Origin: Pseudacidovorax sp.
GTDB taxonomy: Bacteria; Pseudomonadota; Gammaproteobacteria; Burkholderiales; Burkholderiaceae_C
DNA: 64,000 bases
NCBI RefSeq assembly: GCF_017991995.1
Contig: NZ_JAGOPN010000007.1
Coordinates: 224,604-288,603 of the forward strand
Direction: 5' to 3'
The first letter of the stretch is position 1. Each line of letters begins with the position of its first letter. The position numbers were made by a program, and so were the translations under genes. The notes below the pieces were generated by a model. It was not told the origin of the DNA and searched no databases. It saw nothing but the letters and a program-made list of their open reading frames with translations. Positions 16,278 to 24,825 of the stretch are shown one piece after another.

Positions 16278-17724
16278 GGCGGGTTCATCGTCGGCCGGCG
16301 CCGGGCTGCCGCTGCGCGTGCGGCGGGTGGAGGCCGGCGTGCGCGACATGCGGTTGCGCCTGCCCTTCCGCTTCGGGCAGGTCACGCTCACCCGCTGCCC
16401 GCAGCTCTTCGTGCGGGTCGAGGTCGAGGTGGCCGGCCACGGCAGCGCATTCGGCCATGCCGCCGAGATGATGGTGCCGCGCTGGTTCGACAAGCGCTCC
16501 GAGCGCGATGCCGCCCACAACATCGCCGACCTGGCCACCGCCTTCACACGCGCCGCACAGGCCTACGAGAACGACCAGCCCGCCAGCGCCTTCGGTCTCT
16601 TCGAGCGGCACTGCAGCGCTCTGGCCGTCGCGGGTCGATCCGCTGGCGAGACCGCCCTGAGCACCACCTTCGGCCAGGCCGTGCTGGACCGCGCCGTGCT
16701 CGACGCCCTGTGCCGCGCCGCCGGGTTGCCGGTGCACGAGGCCCTGGCGCGCAACCTGCCGGGCCTGGCCGACACGCCCCTGCTGCCCGACCTGGCCGGC
16801 TGGGACTGGAACGGCTGGCTGCGCACGCGCCATCCGGCTGCCACGCTGCAGGCCCGCCACACCATCGGCATGCTCGATGCGCTGGACGACGAGCCGGCCG
16901 GCGTCGACGCCCAGGCACTGCCCGCCACCCTGCCCGCGGTGATCCGCCGCTACGGCCACCGCTTCTTCAAGATCAAGCTCGGCGGCGACCCGCAGGCCGA
17001 CCTCGACCGGCTGGACGCCGTGCTGGCTGTGCTGGACCGCCTCTGCCCGCAGCACCGCTACACGCTCGACGGCAACGAGCAATACGCCGACATCGACCGC
17101 CTGGCGCACCTGGCCGACGGCCTGCGCACGCTGCCGCGCGTGGCGCAGCGGCCGCAGGCGCTGCTCTACCTGGAGCAGCCGCTGCCGCGCGACGGCAGCT
17201 TCGTCGACGGCCTGGCGGCATTGCGCCTGCCCGTTCCGCTGCTGCTGGACGAGGGCGATGCCGCGCTGGACAGCTTCGTGCAGGCGCGCGCCGCAGGCTG
17301 GGCCGGCATCTCCAGCAAAGGCTGCAAAGGCATCTGGAAGGCACTGGCCAATCGCGCGCGCCGCGAGCAGCAGGCGAGCGCCCATGGCACGCCGCCTTTC
17401 CTTTCGGCCGAAGACCTCACCTGCCAGGCCGGCCTGTCGGTCCAGCAGGACCTGGCCTGGGCCGCCCTGCTCGGCCTCACGCATGCGGAGCGCAACGGCC
17501 ACCACTACGTGGATGGCTTCGGTACCGCACCGGATGCCGAAGCCCAGGCCTTTGCCAAGGCCCACCCCGATCTGTACGAGTGCAGCGCCGGCCGGCCCCG
17601 GCTGGCGATCCGCGAGGGCGCCATCGCGCTGGACTCGCTGTTCGCCCAGCCTGGCTTTGCCACCGGCGCCCTGCCCCACTTCGACCACCTCGCACCGCTC
17701 GATCACGCCTCGTCGATGGTCTGA
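16267..17724 (+). CDS. Enolase-superfamily (mandelate racemase-like) enzyme
   Basis: This 485-residue enzyme has a capping domain and an (alpha/beta)7-beta barrel. Superfamily active-site pieces are visible: KIK (235-237) as the KxK base, metal ligands in TLDGNEQY (Asp268), LEQP (Glu303) and LLDEG (Asp328 or Glu329), and Lys351 in SSKGCKG. The enzymes abstract a proton alpha to a carboxylate and then dehydrate, racemise or cycloisomerise. Here a sugar-acid or related dehydratase is a fair guess. It is longer than typical 370-400-residue members, with extra sequence around 195-225. It overlaps the ATPase gene by 11 bases. Exact reaction unknown. Confidence 0.85.
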   Translation: MRTEAGSSSAGAGLPLRVRRVEAGVRDMRLRLPFRFGQVTLTRCPQLFVRVEVEVAGHGSAFGHAAEMMVPRWFDKRSERDAAHNIADLATAFTRAAQAYENDQPASAFGLFERHCSALAVAGRSAGETALSTTFGQAVLDRAVLDALCRAAGLPVHEALARNLPGLADTPLLPDLAGWDWNGWLRTRHPAATLQARHTIGMLDALDDEPAGVDAQALPATLPAVIRRYGHRFFKIKLGGDPQADLDRLDAVLAVLDRLCPQHRYTLDGNEQYADIDRLAHLADGLRTLPRVAQRPQALLYLEQPLPRDGSFVDGLAALRLPVPLLLDEGDAALDSFVQARAAGWAGISSKGCKGIWKALANRARREQQASAHGTPPFLSAEDLTCQAGLSVQQDLAWAALLGLTHAERNGHHYVDGFGTAPDAEAQAFAKAHPDLYECSAGRPRLAIREGAIALDSLFAQPGFATGALPHFDHLAPLDHASSMV

Positions 17725-17764
17725 GCCGCCCCTTTCCCCTGCAATTTCTAGAGAGGAGCCTTCC

Positions 17765-18940
17765 ATGGCCACACAACGACTCGGACTGATCATGCACGGC
17801 GTCACCGGACGCATGGGCATGAACCAGCACCTGATCCGCTCCATCTGCGCCATCCGCGCGCAGGGCGGTGTCCAACTCGCCAACGGCGACCGCGTGATGC
17901 CCGACCCCATCCTCATCGGCCGCAATGCCGAGAAGATCGAGGCGCTGGCCCGCGCCCATGGCATCGATCGCTGGGGCACCGACCTGGAGGTGGCGCTTGC
18001 CAATCCGCAAGACACCGTCTTCTTCGACGCCGGCACCACCCAGATGCGCCCGCAACTGCTGGCCCAGGCCATCCGCGCCGGCAAGCACGTGTACTGCGAA
18101 AAGCCCATCGCCACCAACCTCAACGAGGCGGTGGAGATCGCGCGCCTGGCCGACGAGGCCGGCCGCACGAAGGGCATCAAGCACGGCGCCGTCCAGGACA
18201 AGCTCTTCCTGCCCGGCCTTCGCAAGCTGGACATGCTGCGCCGCGCCGGCTTCTTCGGGCGCATGCTGTCGGTGCGGCTGGAGTTCGGGTACTGGGTGTT
18301 CGAAGGCGACCTGCAGCCGATCCAGCGCCCCAGCTGGAATTACCGCAAGGAAGACGGCGGCGGAATGATCCTGGACATGATGTGCCACTGGCGCTATGTG
18401 CTCGACAACCTGTTCGGCGAGGTGAAGTCGGTCAGCTGCCTGGGCACCACGCACATCCCCAAGCGCTGGGACGAGGCCGGCCAGCCCTACGAGGCCACGG
18501 CCGACGACGCGGCCTACGCCACCTGCCAGCTCACCGGCCACAACGGCGAGCCGGTGATCGCGCAGATCAACATGAGCTGGGTCACGCGCGTGCGCCGCGA
18601 CGACCTGGTGACCTTCCACGTCGACGGCACCGACGGCTCGGCCGTCGCAGGCCTGCAGAGCTGCCGGGCGCAGTCCCGCGTGGCCACGCCGCGGCCGGTG
18701 TGGAACCCGGACATCAAGCAGACGATGAACTTCTTCGACCAGTGGCAGGAGATCCCGGACGTCGAGACCTACGACAACGGCTTCAAGATCCAGTGGGAAC
18801 ACTTCATCCGCCACGTGGTGGAAGACGCGCCCTACAAGTGGACCCTGCCCGAAGGCGCCAAGGGCGTGCAGCTGGTGGAGGCCGCGCTCGACTCCTGGAA
18901 GGAGCGGCGCTGGATCGACGTGCCGCCGCTCAAGGTCTGA
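17765..18940 (+). CDS. Gfo/Idh/MocA-family oxidoreductase
   Basis: This 391-residue NAD(P)-dependent dehydrogenase has an N-terminal Rossmann fold (LIMHGVTGRMGMNQHLIRS). The hallmark EKPIATN lies around residue 113. The C-terminal alpha/beta domain includes GGGMILDMMCHWRYVL with the conserved Asp/His region. Family members oxidise a hydroxyl of sugars, inositols or sugar acids. It is followed by DUF993 and TIM-barrel isomerase genes, a trio that suggests oxidation, isomerisation and aldol cleavage of a polyhydroxy compound. ATG 17765 has GAGAGGAG just upstream. The exact substrate is unknown. Confidence 0.92.
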   Translation: MATQRLGLIMHGVTGRMGMNQHLIRSICAIRAQGGVQLANGDRVMPDPILIGRNAEKIEALARAHGIDRWGTDLEVALANPQDTVFFDAGTTQMRPQLLAQAIRAGKHVYCEKPIATNLNEAVEIARLADEAGRTKGIKHGAVQDKLFLPGLRKLDMLRRAGFFGRMLSVRLEFGYWVFEGDLQPIQRPSWNYRKEDGGGMILDMMCHWRYVLDNLFGEVKSVSCLGTTHIPKRWDEAGQPYEATADDAAYATCQLTGHNGEPVIAQINMSWVTRVRRDDLVTFHVDGTDGSAVAGLQSCRAQSRVATPRPVWNPDIKQTMNFFDQWQEIPDVETYDNGFKIQWEHFIRHVVEDAPYKWTLPEGAKGVQLVEAALDSWKERRWIDVPPLKV

Positions 18941-18965
18941 TGGTCGCCGAACCGAGGTACACGCC

Positions 18966-20153
18966 ATGGCCCTGACCCTTCGCCTGCCCGACGCCGACGG
19001 CCGCCTGGCCCCCTACACGCTCAGCGGCGCCGCGCCCGTGCAGCCGCAGCCGGGCGCACGCTTCAACCGCATCGCCTACTCGGCCGCGCACGTCGTGGCC
19101 GACCCGCTCGCGGCCATCGACCCGTGGCTGCAATGCGCCGTCGACTGGGACGCCACCCTGGCCTACCGCCGCCACCTGTGGTCGCTGGGCCTGGGCGTGG
19201 CCGAGGCCATGGACACGGCCCAGCGTGGCATGGGCCTGGACTGGCCCACGTCGCTGGAACTCATCGGCCGCTCCATCGACGCCGCGCGCGACGTGCCGGG
19301 CGCCTTCCTCGCCTCCGGCTGCGGCACCGACCACCTGGATCTGGCCGAGGTGCGCAGAGTGGACGACGTGATCCGGGGCTACGAGACGCAGATGGCCGCC
19401 ATCGAAGCCCTGGGCGGCAAGCTGATCGTGATGGCCAGCCGCGCGCTGGCCCGCGTGGCGAAGAGCCCCGCCGACTATGAGCGCGTGTACGACCGGGTGC
19501 TGAGCCAGGCGAAGCAGCCGGTGGTGCTGCACTGGCTGGGCGACATGTTCGACCCTGCGCTGGCCGGCTACTGGGGCACCACCGATGTGGATGCCGCCAT
19601 GGACACGGCCCTGGGCATCATTGCCGCGCATCCGCACAAGGTCGATGGCATCAAGATCTCGCTGCTCGACAAGGACAAGGAGATCGCCATGCGCCGCCGG
19701 CTTCCCGCCGGCGTGCGCATGTACACCGGCGACGACTTCAACTATGCCGAGCTGATCGCCGGCGACGGCGCCGGCACCGAACCCACACACGGCAAGAGCG
19801 ATGCGCTGCTGGGCATCTTCGACGCCATCGCGCCGGCAGCGAGCGCGGCGCTGGCCGCACTGGCACAGGGCAACACGGCGCGCTTCCACGAGATCCTGGC
19901 GCCGACGGTGCCGCTGTCGCGCCACATCTTCCGGGCGCCCACGCGCTTCTACAAGACGGGCGTGGTCTTCATGGCCTGGCTCAACGGCCACCAGTCGCAC
20001 TTCACCATGGTGGGCGGGCAGCAGAGCACGCGCTCGCTGCCGCACCTGGCCGAGCTGTTCCGCCTGGCCGACGCGGCGCACCTGCTGGCCGATCCGGAAC
20101 TGGCGGTGCGGCGCATGAAGGCACTGCTGGCCACGCACGGGGTGGAGGGCTGA
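18966..20153 (+). CDS. DUF993 protein, dihydrodipicolinate-synthase-like aldolase fold
   Basis: This 395-residue protein is of the DUF993 family, related to the DHDPS/N-acetylneuraminate-lyase aldolase group. HPHKVDGIKISLLD places Lys230 where DHDPS-type enzymes form a Schiff base. RMYTGDDFNYAELIAGDG resembles the C-terminal substrate-loop region. No member's reaction is known to me. The context, between a Gfo/Idh/MocA dehydrogenase and a xylose-isomerase-like protein, suggests aldol cleavage of a keto acid or keto sugar. Its stop overlaps the next start (TGATG), so it is translationally coupled. Confidence 0.85.
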   Translation: MALTLRLPDADGRLAPYTLSGAAPVQPQPGARFNRIAYSAAHVVADPLAAIDPWLQCAVDWDATLAYRRHLWSLGLGVAEAMDTAQRGMGLDWPTSLELIGRSIDAARDVPGAFLASGCGTDHLDLAEVRRVDDVIRGYETQMAAIEALGGKLIVMASRALARVAKSPADYERVYDRVLSQAKQPVVLHWLGDMFDPALAGYWGTTDVDAAMDTALGIIAAHPHKVDGIKISLLDKDKEIAMRRRLPAGVRMYTGDDFNYAELIAGDGAGTEPTHGKSDALLGIFDAIAPAASAALAALAQGNTARFHEILAPTVPLSRHIFRAPTRFYKTGVVFMAWLNGHQSHFTMVGGQQSTRSLPHLAELFRLADAAHLLADPELAVRRMKALLATHGVEG

Positions 20154-21031
20154 TGCGCGACCTGTCGCAGGACAGCCGCTGGCTGTCGATCAACACCGCC
20201 ACCCTCCGCCGCCAGCGCGGCGCCGAGGTGCCGCTGGCGCGCATCATCGACCAGTGCGCCGAGCAGGGCATCCGCGCCATCAGCCCCTGGCGCGACCAGG
20301 TGGCCGCCGCCGGGCTGCAGGCCATCGGCCGGCAGCTGCGGGCGCTGGACATGCAGCTGTCGGGCTACTGCCGCGGCGGCTTCTATCCTGCCGCCGATGC
20401 GGCCGGCCTGCGCGCGGCGCTGGACGACAACCGCCGGGCCATCGACGAGGCCAAGGCGCTGGATGCGCCCTGCCTGGTGCTGGTGGTCGGCGCGCTGCCC
20501 GGCGCCCTGGAAGGCAAGCCGATCCACAAGAACATTACCCGCGCCCGCAGCGAGGTCCGCGATGGCATCGCCGCCTCGCTGGAGTACGCGCGCAGCGTCG
20601 GCATGCCGCTGGCCATCGAGCCGCTGCATCCCATGCAGGCCGCGGAACGGGCCTGCGTCAACACGCTGGAGCAGGCGCTGGACCTGTGCGACGCGCTCGA
20701 CCCGGACCGCACGGGCATGCTGGGTGTCGCCCTCGATGCCTACCACTGCTGGTGGGATCCGAAGCTCGAAGCGCAGACCGCACGCGCCGGCCGGGACCGC
20801 CTGCTGGCCTACCACGTGTGCGACTGGCTCACGCCCACGCGCGACCTGCTCAACGACCGCGGGATGATGGGCGACGGCGTGATCGAGCTGCGGCAACTGC
20901 GCGGCTGGGTCGAGGCCGCGGGCTACGCGGGGCACTGCGAGGTGGAGATCTTCTCGACGCAGGACTGGTGGCAGCGCGACGGGGAGGAGACGCTGCGCAT
21001 CTGCATCGAGCGGCATCGCAGCGTGGTGTGA
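20153..21031 (+). CDS. Sugar phosphate isomerase/epimerase (xylose-isomerase-like TIM barrel)
   Basis: This 292-residue TIM-barrel protein belongs to the AP-endonuclease-2/xylose-isomerase-like family. Candidate metal ligands are the Glu of AIEPLHP, the Asp of ALDAYHCWWDP, the His of LAYHVCDW and the Glu of CEVEIFS. All lie at positions expected for IolE/IolH or hydroxypyruvate-isomerase relatives. It probably isomerises or epimerises an intermediate made by the adjacent Gfo/Idh/MocA dehydrogenase. The ATG overlaps the DUF993 stop by one base. It is the last clear enzyme gene of the cluster; a DMT permease follows. Confidence 0.88.
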   Translation: MRDLSQDSRWLSINTATLRRQRGAEVPLARIIDQCAEQGIRAISPWRDQVAAAGLQAIGRQLRALDMQLSGYCRGGFYPAADAAGLRAALDDNRRAIDEAKALDAPCLVLVVGALPGALEGKPIHKNITRARSEVRDGIAASLEYARSVGMPLAIEPLHPMQAAERACVNTLEQALDLCDALDPDRTGMLGVALDAYHCWWDPKLEAQTARAGRDRLLAYHVCDWLTPTRDLLNDRGMMGDGVIELRQLRGWVEAAGYAGHCEVEIFSTQDWWQRDGEETLRICIERHRSVV

Positions 21032-21041
21032 GGGGCGCGCG

Positions 21042-21075
21042 CCGTTCGGCCCTTCGACGCGCCCAGGGTGAACGG
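21042..21075. repeat. Degenerate REP-like intergenic element
   Basis: The stretch reads as a worn inverted element: CCGTTCG, then CCCTTCGAC, then CAGGGTGAACGG. It resembles the TTCGACA-GCTC-AGGGCGAACGG palindromes scattered in many Burkholderiales genomes. A related pair sits at 60273-60355. Confidence 0.4.
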
Positions 21076-21102
21076 ATTGAGGCCGCGTTACCCTCGCCCT
21101 CC

Positions 21103-22017
21103 GTGCCTTCCCTCCCCTCCCCCGATCCGACCCGTCGCGGCCGACGCGCCATCGGCTGCATGCTCGGCGCCATGGCGTGCTTCGTCGTCAACGACGCGCT
21201 CAGCAAGTTCGTCAGCCAGGGCCTGCCGGCCGGCCAGCTCATCTTCCTGCGCGGGCTGATGGCCACGCTGCTGGTGCTGGCCGTGGCCGTCGTGCTCGGC
21301 GAGCACCGGCGCCTGGGCGCCCTTCGCCATCCGCGCGTGCTGCTGCGCGCCGGCGTGGATGCCTGCGCGACGGTGATGTACCTGCTCTCGCTGTTCAGGC
21401 TGCCGCTGGGCAACGCCACCGCCATCAACCTCGCGGCACCGCTCTTCATGACGGTGTTCGCCGCCATCTTCCTGCGCGAGCGGCCGGGCGCGGCGCGCTG
21501 GTGGGCCGTGGGAATCGGGTTCGTCGGCGTGCTGCTGGTGGTGCAGCCGCGCGGCGACGGCTTCAACGCCTGGGCGCTGCTGTGCCTGGCGGCGACGCTG
21601 TTCCATGCCACGCGTGACCTGCTCACCCGCGGGCTGGATCCGGCCATTCCCTCCATCGTGGTCACGCTCTCCACCGCATTGGCCGTCACCCTGCTGTCGG
21701 GCGCGCTGTCGGTGGCCGAGGGCTGGCAGCCGGCCACGGCCGGGCAGCTCGGGCTGCTGGCGCTGTCTTCCGCCTTTCTGGCCACCGCCTACTTCCTGCT
21801 GATCCAGTGCATGCGCCAGGGCGAGGTGTCGCTCACCGCGCCCTTCCGCTATTCGGCCCTGCTCTTCGCCGTGGGCCTGGGCTACGCTGTCTGGGGCGAC
21901 GTGCCCAATGCCTGGGCCTGGGCCGGCATCGCGCTGCTGGTAGGCTCGGGCCTGCAGGTGATCCGCAGCGAGCGCAACCGCCAGCCGGTGCGCACGCTGG
22001 AGGCGCAGGCGGAATGA
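21103..22017 (+). CDS. EamA/DMT-superfamily permease (second)
   Basis: This integral membrane protein of about 304 residues has ten hydrophobic segments and two EamA repeats. The first opens at CMLGAMACFVVNDALSKFVS, and the second ends in the C-terminal WAWAGIALLVGSGLQVI helix. Start choice is uncertain. GTG 21103 gives a short basic lead (PTRRGRRA) before helix 1, whereas ATG 21160 would cut into helix 1, so I prefer the GTG. It may export a by-product of the preceding pathway or be unrelated. It is separated from the isomerase gene by a 71-base gap containing a REP-like remnant. Confidence 0.85.
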   Translation: MPSLPSPDPTRRGRRAIGCMLGAMACFVVNDALSKFVSQGLPAGQLIFLRGLMATLLVLAVAVVLGEHRRLGALRHPRVLLRAGVDACATVMYLLSLFRLPLGNATAINLAAPLFMTVFAAIFLRERPGAARWWAVGIGFVGVLLVVQPRGDGFNAWALLCLAATLFHATRDLLTRGLDPAIPSIVVTLSTALAVTLLSGALSVAEGWQPATAGQLGLLALSSAFLATAYFLLIQCMRQGEVSLTAPFRYSALLFAVGLGYAVWGDVPNAWAWAGIALLVGSGLQVIRSERNRQPVRTLEAQAE

Positions 22018-22085
22018 AGGCGACAGCAAGGGCTTTGACCCGCTCCTAGAATCCGCCCGCGGTCACCCTCGGGTGGCCGCCAAGC

Positions 22086-22253
22086 GTTCTCAGGGCAGGG
22101 TGAAATTCCCTACCGGCGGTCATGGTGGAAGGCGACTTCCGCACGAGCCCGCGAGCGCCCGCCGCTGCAGCCTTGACGGGCCGTGGTGGCGGGGTCAGCA
22201 GATTTCGGTGCGATTCCGAAGCCGACGGTCACAGTCCGGATGAAAGAGAGCGC
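22086..22253 (+). ncRNA. FMN riboswitch (RFN element)
   Basis: The conserved RFN blocks occur in order: TCAGGGCAGGGTGAAATTCCC and CTACCGGCGGT at the 5' side, a variable arm, CAGATTTCGGTGCGATTCCGAAGCCGACGGTCACAGTCCGGATG, and the closing GAAAGAGAGCG. It senses FMN and, when bound, reduces expression of the following ribH-type gene. A TAGAAT -10-like box lies at 22047-22052. A terminator-like hairpin (22291-22324) sits between the aptamer and ribH, suggesting control of transcription termination. Confidence 0.96.
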
Positions 22254-22290
22254 GAGATGCGGCCAGGCCCCTGGCCGCGTGCGGCGCCAT

Positions 22291-22324
22291 GCCGTGCGCG
22301 GTCTGCGGGTCGGGCGCGGCTTTT
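22291..22324 (+). terminator. Probable riboswitch-controlled terminator
   Basis: GCCGTGC pairs with GCGCGGC (7 bp, one G-T) and is followed directly by TTTT. It is placed between the FMN aptamer and the ribH start. The loop is long (about 16 bases) and the T-tract is short, so strength is uncertain. Another GC palindrome (GCGGCCAGGCCCCTGGCCGC, from 22260) precedes it and could form the competing structure. Confidence 0.55.
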
Positions 22325-22379
22325 CGTGCGTGTTCTCGATGCCCTGATTCAGGCCCACCCTTTGTTCAAAGGTAACACC

Positions 22380-22883
22380 ATGAGTCAGCTCAACGACCTT
22401 CCCCTCCAGATCCTGCCCGCCCTGGGCGACCGGCGCATCGCGCTGGTCGAGGCCCAGTGGCATGCAGACATCGTCCACCAGGCGCGCGACGCCTTCCTCG
22501 CCGAGATGGAACGCCTGAGCGTGCCCGCCTCGCAGATCGACATCTTCGACGTCCCCGGCGCCTTCGAGATTCCCCTGCATGCCAAACGCCTGGCTCGAAG
22601 CGGCCGCTATGCCGCGGTGGTGTGCTGCGCGCTGGTGGTCGACGGCGGCATCTACCGCCACGAGTTCGTGGCCAGCACCGTGGTCGAGTCGCTGATGCAG
22701 GTGCAACTGGAGACCGAGGTGCCGATGATCTCGGCCGTGCTCACGCCGCACCACTTCCACGAGCACATCGAGCACCGCAAGTACTTCCACCGCCACTTCG
22801 CGGTCAAGGGCACCGAAGCCGCCGAGGCCTGCGTGAAGACCATCGCCGGACTTTCGCGGCTGGACGCGCTGCTGGCCGCCTGA
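22380..22883 (+). CDS. ribH: 6,7-dimethyl-8-ribityllumazine synthase, RibH2-like
   Basis: Lumazine synthase condenses the ribityl-aminouracil with dihydroxybutanone phosphate in riboflavin synthesis. The 167-residue protein has the family's VPGAFEIPLHAKRLA loop and CALVVDGGIYRHEFVA, which resembles the RibH2-type isozyme more than the classical GxVIRGxTxHFD form. HHFHEHIEHRKYF lies near the C-terminus. It is the only gene downstream of the FMN riboswitch at 22086-22253, so riboflavin supply governs it. Whether it is the main enzyme or a second isozyme cannot be decided here, because other rib genes are elsewhere. Confidence 0.93.
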   Translation: MSQLNDLPLQILPALGDRRIALVEAQWHADIVHQARDAFLAEMERLSVPASQIDIFDVPGAFEIPLHAKRLARSGRYAAVVCCALVVDGGIYRHEFVASTVVESLMQVQLETEVPMISAVLTPHHFHEHIEHRKYFHRHFAVKGTEAAEACVKTIAGLSRLDALLAA

Positions 22884-22937
22884 GGGCGCGCAGTCGCGGG
22901 GCGGCCTGGCGGCGGGCCGCCCGAGCCTTGCGTCGGC

Positions 22938-23405
<468 letters not shown>

Positions 23406-23480
23406 GGCGGCATTGTCCGGGCTGGTGCGCGCACCGGCTCACCACTTGCAAGCATGCGTACCCCAGCGGGACAGGCGGGC

Positions 23481-24317
23481 TCAGGACGGGCAGCCGGCAG
23501 CGGGCCGCCGCGCGAGGCGGATGCCGTCCGGCAGTCCTGGAATGCCGCGCCGCACCAGCAACTGGCCGTCGCTCCAGATCAGCCAGGGCCGCAGTTGGCC
23601 ACCGACCGGCGGCGGCAGGCTCGCGCCGTCGATGCGGCCGCGCCACTGCACGGGGGTCCCGGCGCCGCGCGCGAAGGTGGCCTGGTACGCCAGCATCGAC
23701 TGACGAAAGCTGAGCTGGAAGCCGCCCGGCGCGCACCATGCGCCTTCGACCGGTGCCGGCACGCGCCAGAGAGAGATGCGCTGCGTCCGTAGACGGCCGG
23801 GACTGCGGTCGGGCAGCTCCACGGTCTGCGTCTGCTCGGCCGGCCAGCCGGACAACCCGTCCGTGTCGGAGATCACCCGCGTGCCCGGCGCCAGACGCAG
23901 CAGCGCCGGACGCAACTGCTGCTGCGATTCGGGCGGGAGGTGCATCACGATGACGCTGGCGCCGGTGAGGCGCGTGCGCAGGAGGTCTTCCTCGCGGAAC
24001 ACGACCCGGTCCGCCACGCCCGCCTGGGCCGCGCGCTGGCGGGCGCGGTCGAGCAGCTCGGGTTCGGTCTCGACGCCGGTGGCGCGCGCACCGGCCAGCG
24101 CCGCGGCCACGACCACGCGGCCTTCTGCCGTGCCCAGGTCGAGCAGATGGTCGTCGCTGCGCAGCGCGGCCATCCGGACGATGGCCTGGGCGAGCCGCTC
24201 GGCCGCCACCATCGATGCCACGGCGGCTCCATCGCCCCGCGGCTGCGCCACGACCGTGGGCACCGCGGCCATCGCCGCGGGCCCAAGCAGCAGAAGCAGG
24301 AGAGGTCGGCAGCGCAT
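23481..24317 (-). CDS. Exported protein with SAM-methyltransferase-like fold
   Basis: This 278-residue protein starts MRCRPLLLLLLGPAAMAAVP, a convincing signal peptide. The next domain looks like a class I methyltransferase: DHLLDLGTAEGRVVVAAA matches motif I, ATGVETEPELLDRARQR resembles the acidic loop, and FREEDLLRTRL follows. The last 100 residues form a separate beta-rich domain (WRVPAPVEGAWCAPGGFQLSF). Methyltransferases normally work in the cytoplasm where SAM is present, so export is odd. Either the fold has another use or cofactor is supplied in the periplasm. An ATG 36 bases upstream is possible, but the signal-like N-terminus favours 24317. Confidence 0.8.
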   Translation of the reverse strand: MRCRPLLLLLLGPAAMAAVPTVVAQPRGDGAAVASMVAAERLAQAIVRMAALRSDDHLLDLGTAEGRVVVAAALAGARATGVETEPELLDRARQRAAQAGVADRVVFREEDLLRTRLTGASVIVMHLPPESQQQLRPALLRLAPGTRVISDTDGLSGWPAEQTQTVELPDRSPGRLRTQRISLWRVPAPVEGAWCAPGGFQLSFRQSMLAYQATFARGAGTPVQWRGRIDGASLPPPVGGQLRPWLIWSDGQLLVRRGIPGLPDGIRLARRPAAGCPS

Positions 24318-24346
24318 CCGGCCAGTATGGTGGGAATAATTCCCGG

Positions 24347-24703
24347 ATGCCAAGCAACGACGCCACGATCTATCACAACCCCGCCTGCGGCACCTCGCGT
24401 AACACGCTGGCGATGCTGCGCGAGCGGGGCATCGAGCCCACGGTCATCCACTACCTGAAGACACCGCCCGACCGCGACACGCTGCGGCGCCTGTGTGCGG
24501 ACAGCGGCCTCGGCGTACGGGGCGTGCTGCGCGAGAAGGAGGCGCTGGCCGCCGAACTCGGCCTGCTCGATCCCGCCCGCAGCGACGAGGCGTTGCTGGA
24601 TGCGATGCTGGCCCACCCGGTGCTCATCAACCGCCCGCTGGTGGTCACGCCGAAGGGCACGCGGCTGTGCCGGCCCAAGGAGGTGGTGCTGGAGATCCTC
24701 TGA
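24347..24703 (+). CDS. arsC: ArsC-family arsenate reductase (glutaredoxin type)
   Basis: This 118-residue thioredoxin-fold protein has the ArsC active-site loop HNPACGTSRNTLAML (Cys14). The arginines expected for oxyanion binding appear in HPVLINRPLVVTPKGTRLCRP near the C-terminus, which favours ArsC over Spx-like relatives. It would reduce arsenate to arsenite with glutathione and glutaredoxin. No arsB, acr3 or arsR lies beside it, so it may act in general stress or with unlinked ars genes. It is divergent from the exported methyltransferase-like gene, with starts 29 bases apart. Confidence 0.88.
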   Translation: MPSNDATIYHNPACGTSRNTLAMLRERGIEPTVIHYLKTPPDRDTLRRLCADSGLGVRGVLREKEALAAELGLLDPARSDEALLDAMLAHPVLINRPLVVTPKGTRLCRPKEVVLEIL

Positions 24704-24825
24704 GTGCCGTCGCCCGGTGTCGGGCGAAAGCGCGACAGCGACGGCACGGCGGATCGGTCGGCGGCGGCCTGGAAGTCCTCGCCGTGTTCCTGCGGCCTGC
24801 ACTGCCGACCCGTGGCGCGGGAAAG

